A stretch of DNA of 64,000 nt, from the NCBI GenBank assembly GCA_964392915.1, contig CAYMRS010000006.1:21310-85309 (forward strand), read 5' to 3'. Below the pieces are notes generated by a model. It saw only the letters and a list, made by a program, of their open reading frames with translations, did not search any database and was not told the DNA's origin. The position numbers were made by a program, and so were the translations under genes. Shown piece after piece: positions 63,291 through 64,000 of this stretch (its first letter is position 1; each line of letters begins with the position of its first letter). The DNA comes from JAAYUK01 sp964392915 (GTDB lineage Bacteria > Nitrospirota > Thermodesulfovibrionia > Thermodesulfovibrionales > Dissulfurispiraceae).

Positions 63291-63894
63291 TGAACAACCC
63301 TCCGCACCCAACCGTAATTTCCCGGCTCGCCATCTTTGTTACGCGGCCGGTAGTGACATCAACTTTTCGGACGAAGAGGAAGAGCTTATTGCCGGAATAG
63401 CTGAAGGTGCCGACGATATAGTCTGAGTACGGATAATCGGCATGGCGGGCTTGCTTGGGATCGCGGCTCATTGCGACCAGCCCTTTGTCCGAAAGCGTGA
63501 AGTTCTCCGAAAACTCGGCCTGCACAATCTTTGCATTGCAGGCATGATTGAGGCTGCTCCGCATCAGTTCGCCCATGACAATACCATGTTTTTTCGGCTG
63601 AAGCGAATGGATGTCGACAAAATCAGTAATCAGAAGCGTCGGTGAAGAGCAGGCGGCAACTTTCTGACTGCCGGTCCGCTTGCACGACTCCCCGCACAGA
63701 TCGGCGGCCATTCCCTGAAATACCTGTTTCATATCAACGCGCGAGAGAATTTCGTCAAGGCTCGTCGCACAGTCGGCACTGCCCATATACCGTGTAAAAC
63801 ATCCGCTCAGCACGAGCAAAAGTCCGAGGAGCAGCACCGCAATGCTGCGCCGGAGAATGCTGCATGAGGATATCCGCAGAAATCTCATGTTCAT
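63271..63894 (-). CDS. FlgO-family outer-membrane lipoprotein
   Basis: 207 residues from ATG 63894 (ATG 63888 also possible). The signal peptide is a long hydrophobic run ending in the lipobox LSGC. The FlgO-type domain follows: LLITDFVDIHSLQPKKHGIV near residue 86, MGELMRSSLNHACNAKIVQA, then SDYIVGTFSYSGNKLFLFVR and KVDVTTGRVTKMASREI. FlgO aids flagellar outer-membrane attachment in Vibrio, but the family is found widely outside motility loci and no flagellar gene is here. An in-frame start at 63990 would spoil the signal peptide. Confidence 0.8.
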   Translation of the reverse strand: MNMRFLRISSCSILRRSIAVLLLGLLLVLSGCFTRYMGSADCATSLDEILSRVDMKQVFQGMAADLCGESCKRTGSQKVAACSSPTLLITDFVDIHSLQPKKHGIVMGELMRSSLNHACNAKIVQAEFSENFTLSDKGLVAMSRDPKQARHADYPYSDYIVGTFSYSGNKLFLFVRKVDVTTGRVTKMASREITVGCGGLFNAVSVE

Positions 63895-64000
63895 AAGTGT
63901 ATACGAACCCGGACCTTTGTGCAAGGGCGTCTCCAACTTTGTCAAGGCAACATAGAGATGTCCGGTTTCATGTTGACGCACACTGCGCACACTGTTATTA

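Noticed and set aside
1..64000. CRISPR array
   Set aside because: No regularly spaced repeats were seen; the repeats found are pairs or short tandems.

Overview
The window comes from a Gram-negative (diderm), probably anaerobic bacterium. It carries LPS-transport and LPS-assembly genes (lptD, an msbA-like exporter, heptosyltransferase, O-antigen ligase), the Tol-Pal partners pal and cpoB, futalosine-route menaquinone genes (mqnE, mqnC), a molybdenum-cofactor gene (moaA) and selenocysteine machinery (selA). This mix, plus a TrpB2-type tryptophan synthase, fits Nitrospirota or Desulfobacterota. That placement is an inference from gene content; no rRNA is present.

Layout. 1-5.8 kb: selA (cut by the left edge), then serA, purA and serC. 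6.1-15.2 kb: a one-directional type I restriction-modification island: hsdM with an inserted DUF559 cassette, a YhcG-type PDDEXK nuclease, hsdS, an AlbA_2 remnant, rhuM and a frame-broken hsdR. 15.4-23.7 kb: comF, tRNA-Leu(GAG), a HAD phosphatase, a NuoF/GltD-like flavoprotein, a thioredoxin-reductase-like enzyme, mqnC and mqnE. 23.8-31.5 kb: a UvrA homologue, a phosphate-uptake set (CBS protein, DUF47/PhoU-like, PiT), pal, cpoB and moaA. 31.5-39.3 kb: a surface-glycan cluster ending in msbA and queF. 39.3-52.2 kb: trpB2-trpF on the minus strand, a giant prepilin-like gene on the minus strand, then a tightly packed plus-strand operon trpB-trpA-accD-folC-lptD-truB-purB. 52.5-64 kb: a Kua/CarF-like membrane protein, a PfkB kinase, uvrC, a class A PBP, parA-parB, a membrane Gate protein, a broken rhodanese gene with an in-frame UGA, and two outer-membrane lipoprotein genes.

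Most notable signals. (1) A DUF559 nuclease domain sits in frame inside HsdM, flanked by 36-bp inverted repeats that match at 31 of 36 positions; it looks like a REP-bounded mobile cassette that keeps its host gene open. (2) On the minus strand at 61.6-61.9 kb, a rhodanese-like reading frame contains a UGA followed at the right distance by a short SECIS-like hairpin, in a genome with selA; the 5' part of the frame is disrupted. (3) hsdR has an N-terminal internal deletion and frameshift, so the system may be methylation-only. (4) A 727-residue prepilin-like protein has pilin N-terminal features and several Ig-like repeats. (5) mqnC carries an in-frame insert of repeat-like DNA. (6) A perfect 17-bp hairpin lies at the start region of the Kua-like gene. 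No CRISPR array, integrase or intact transposase was seen.
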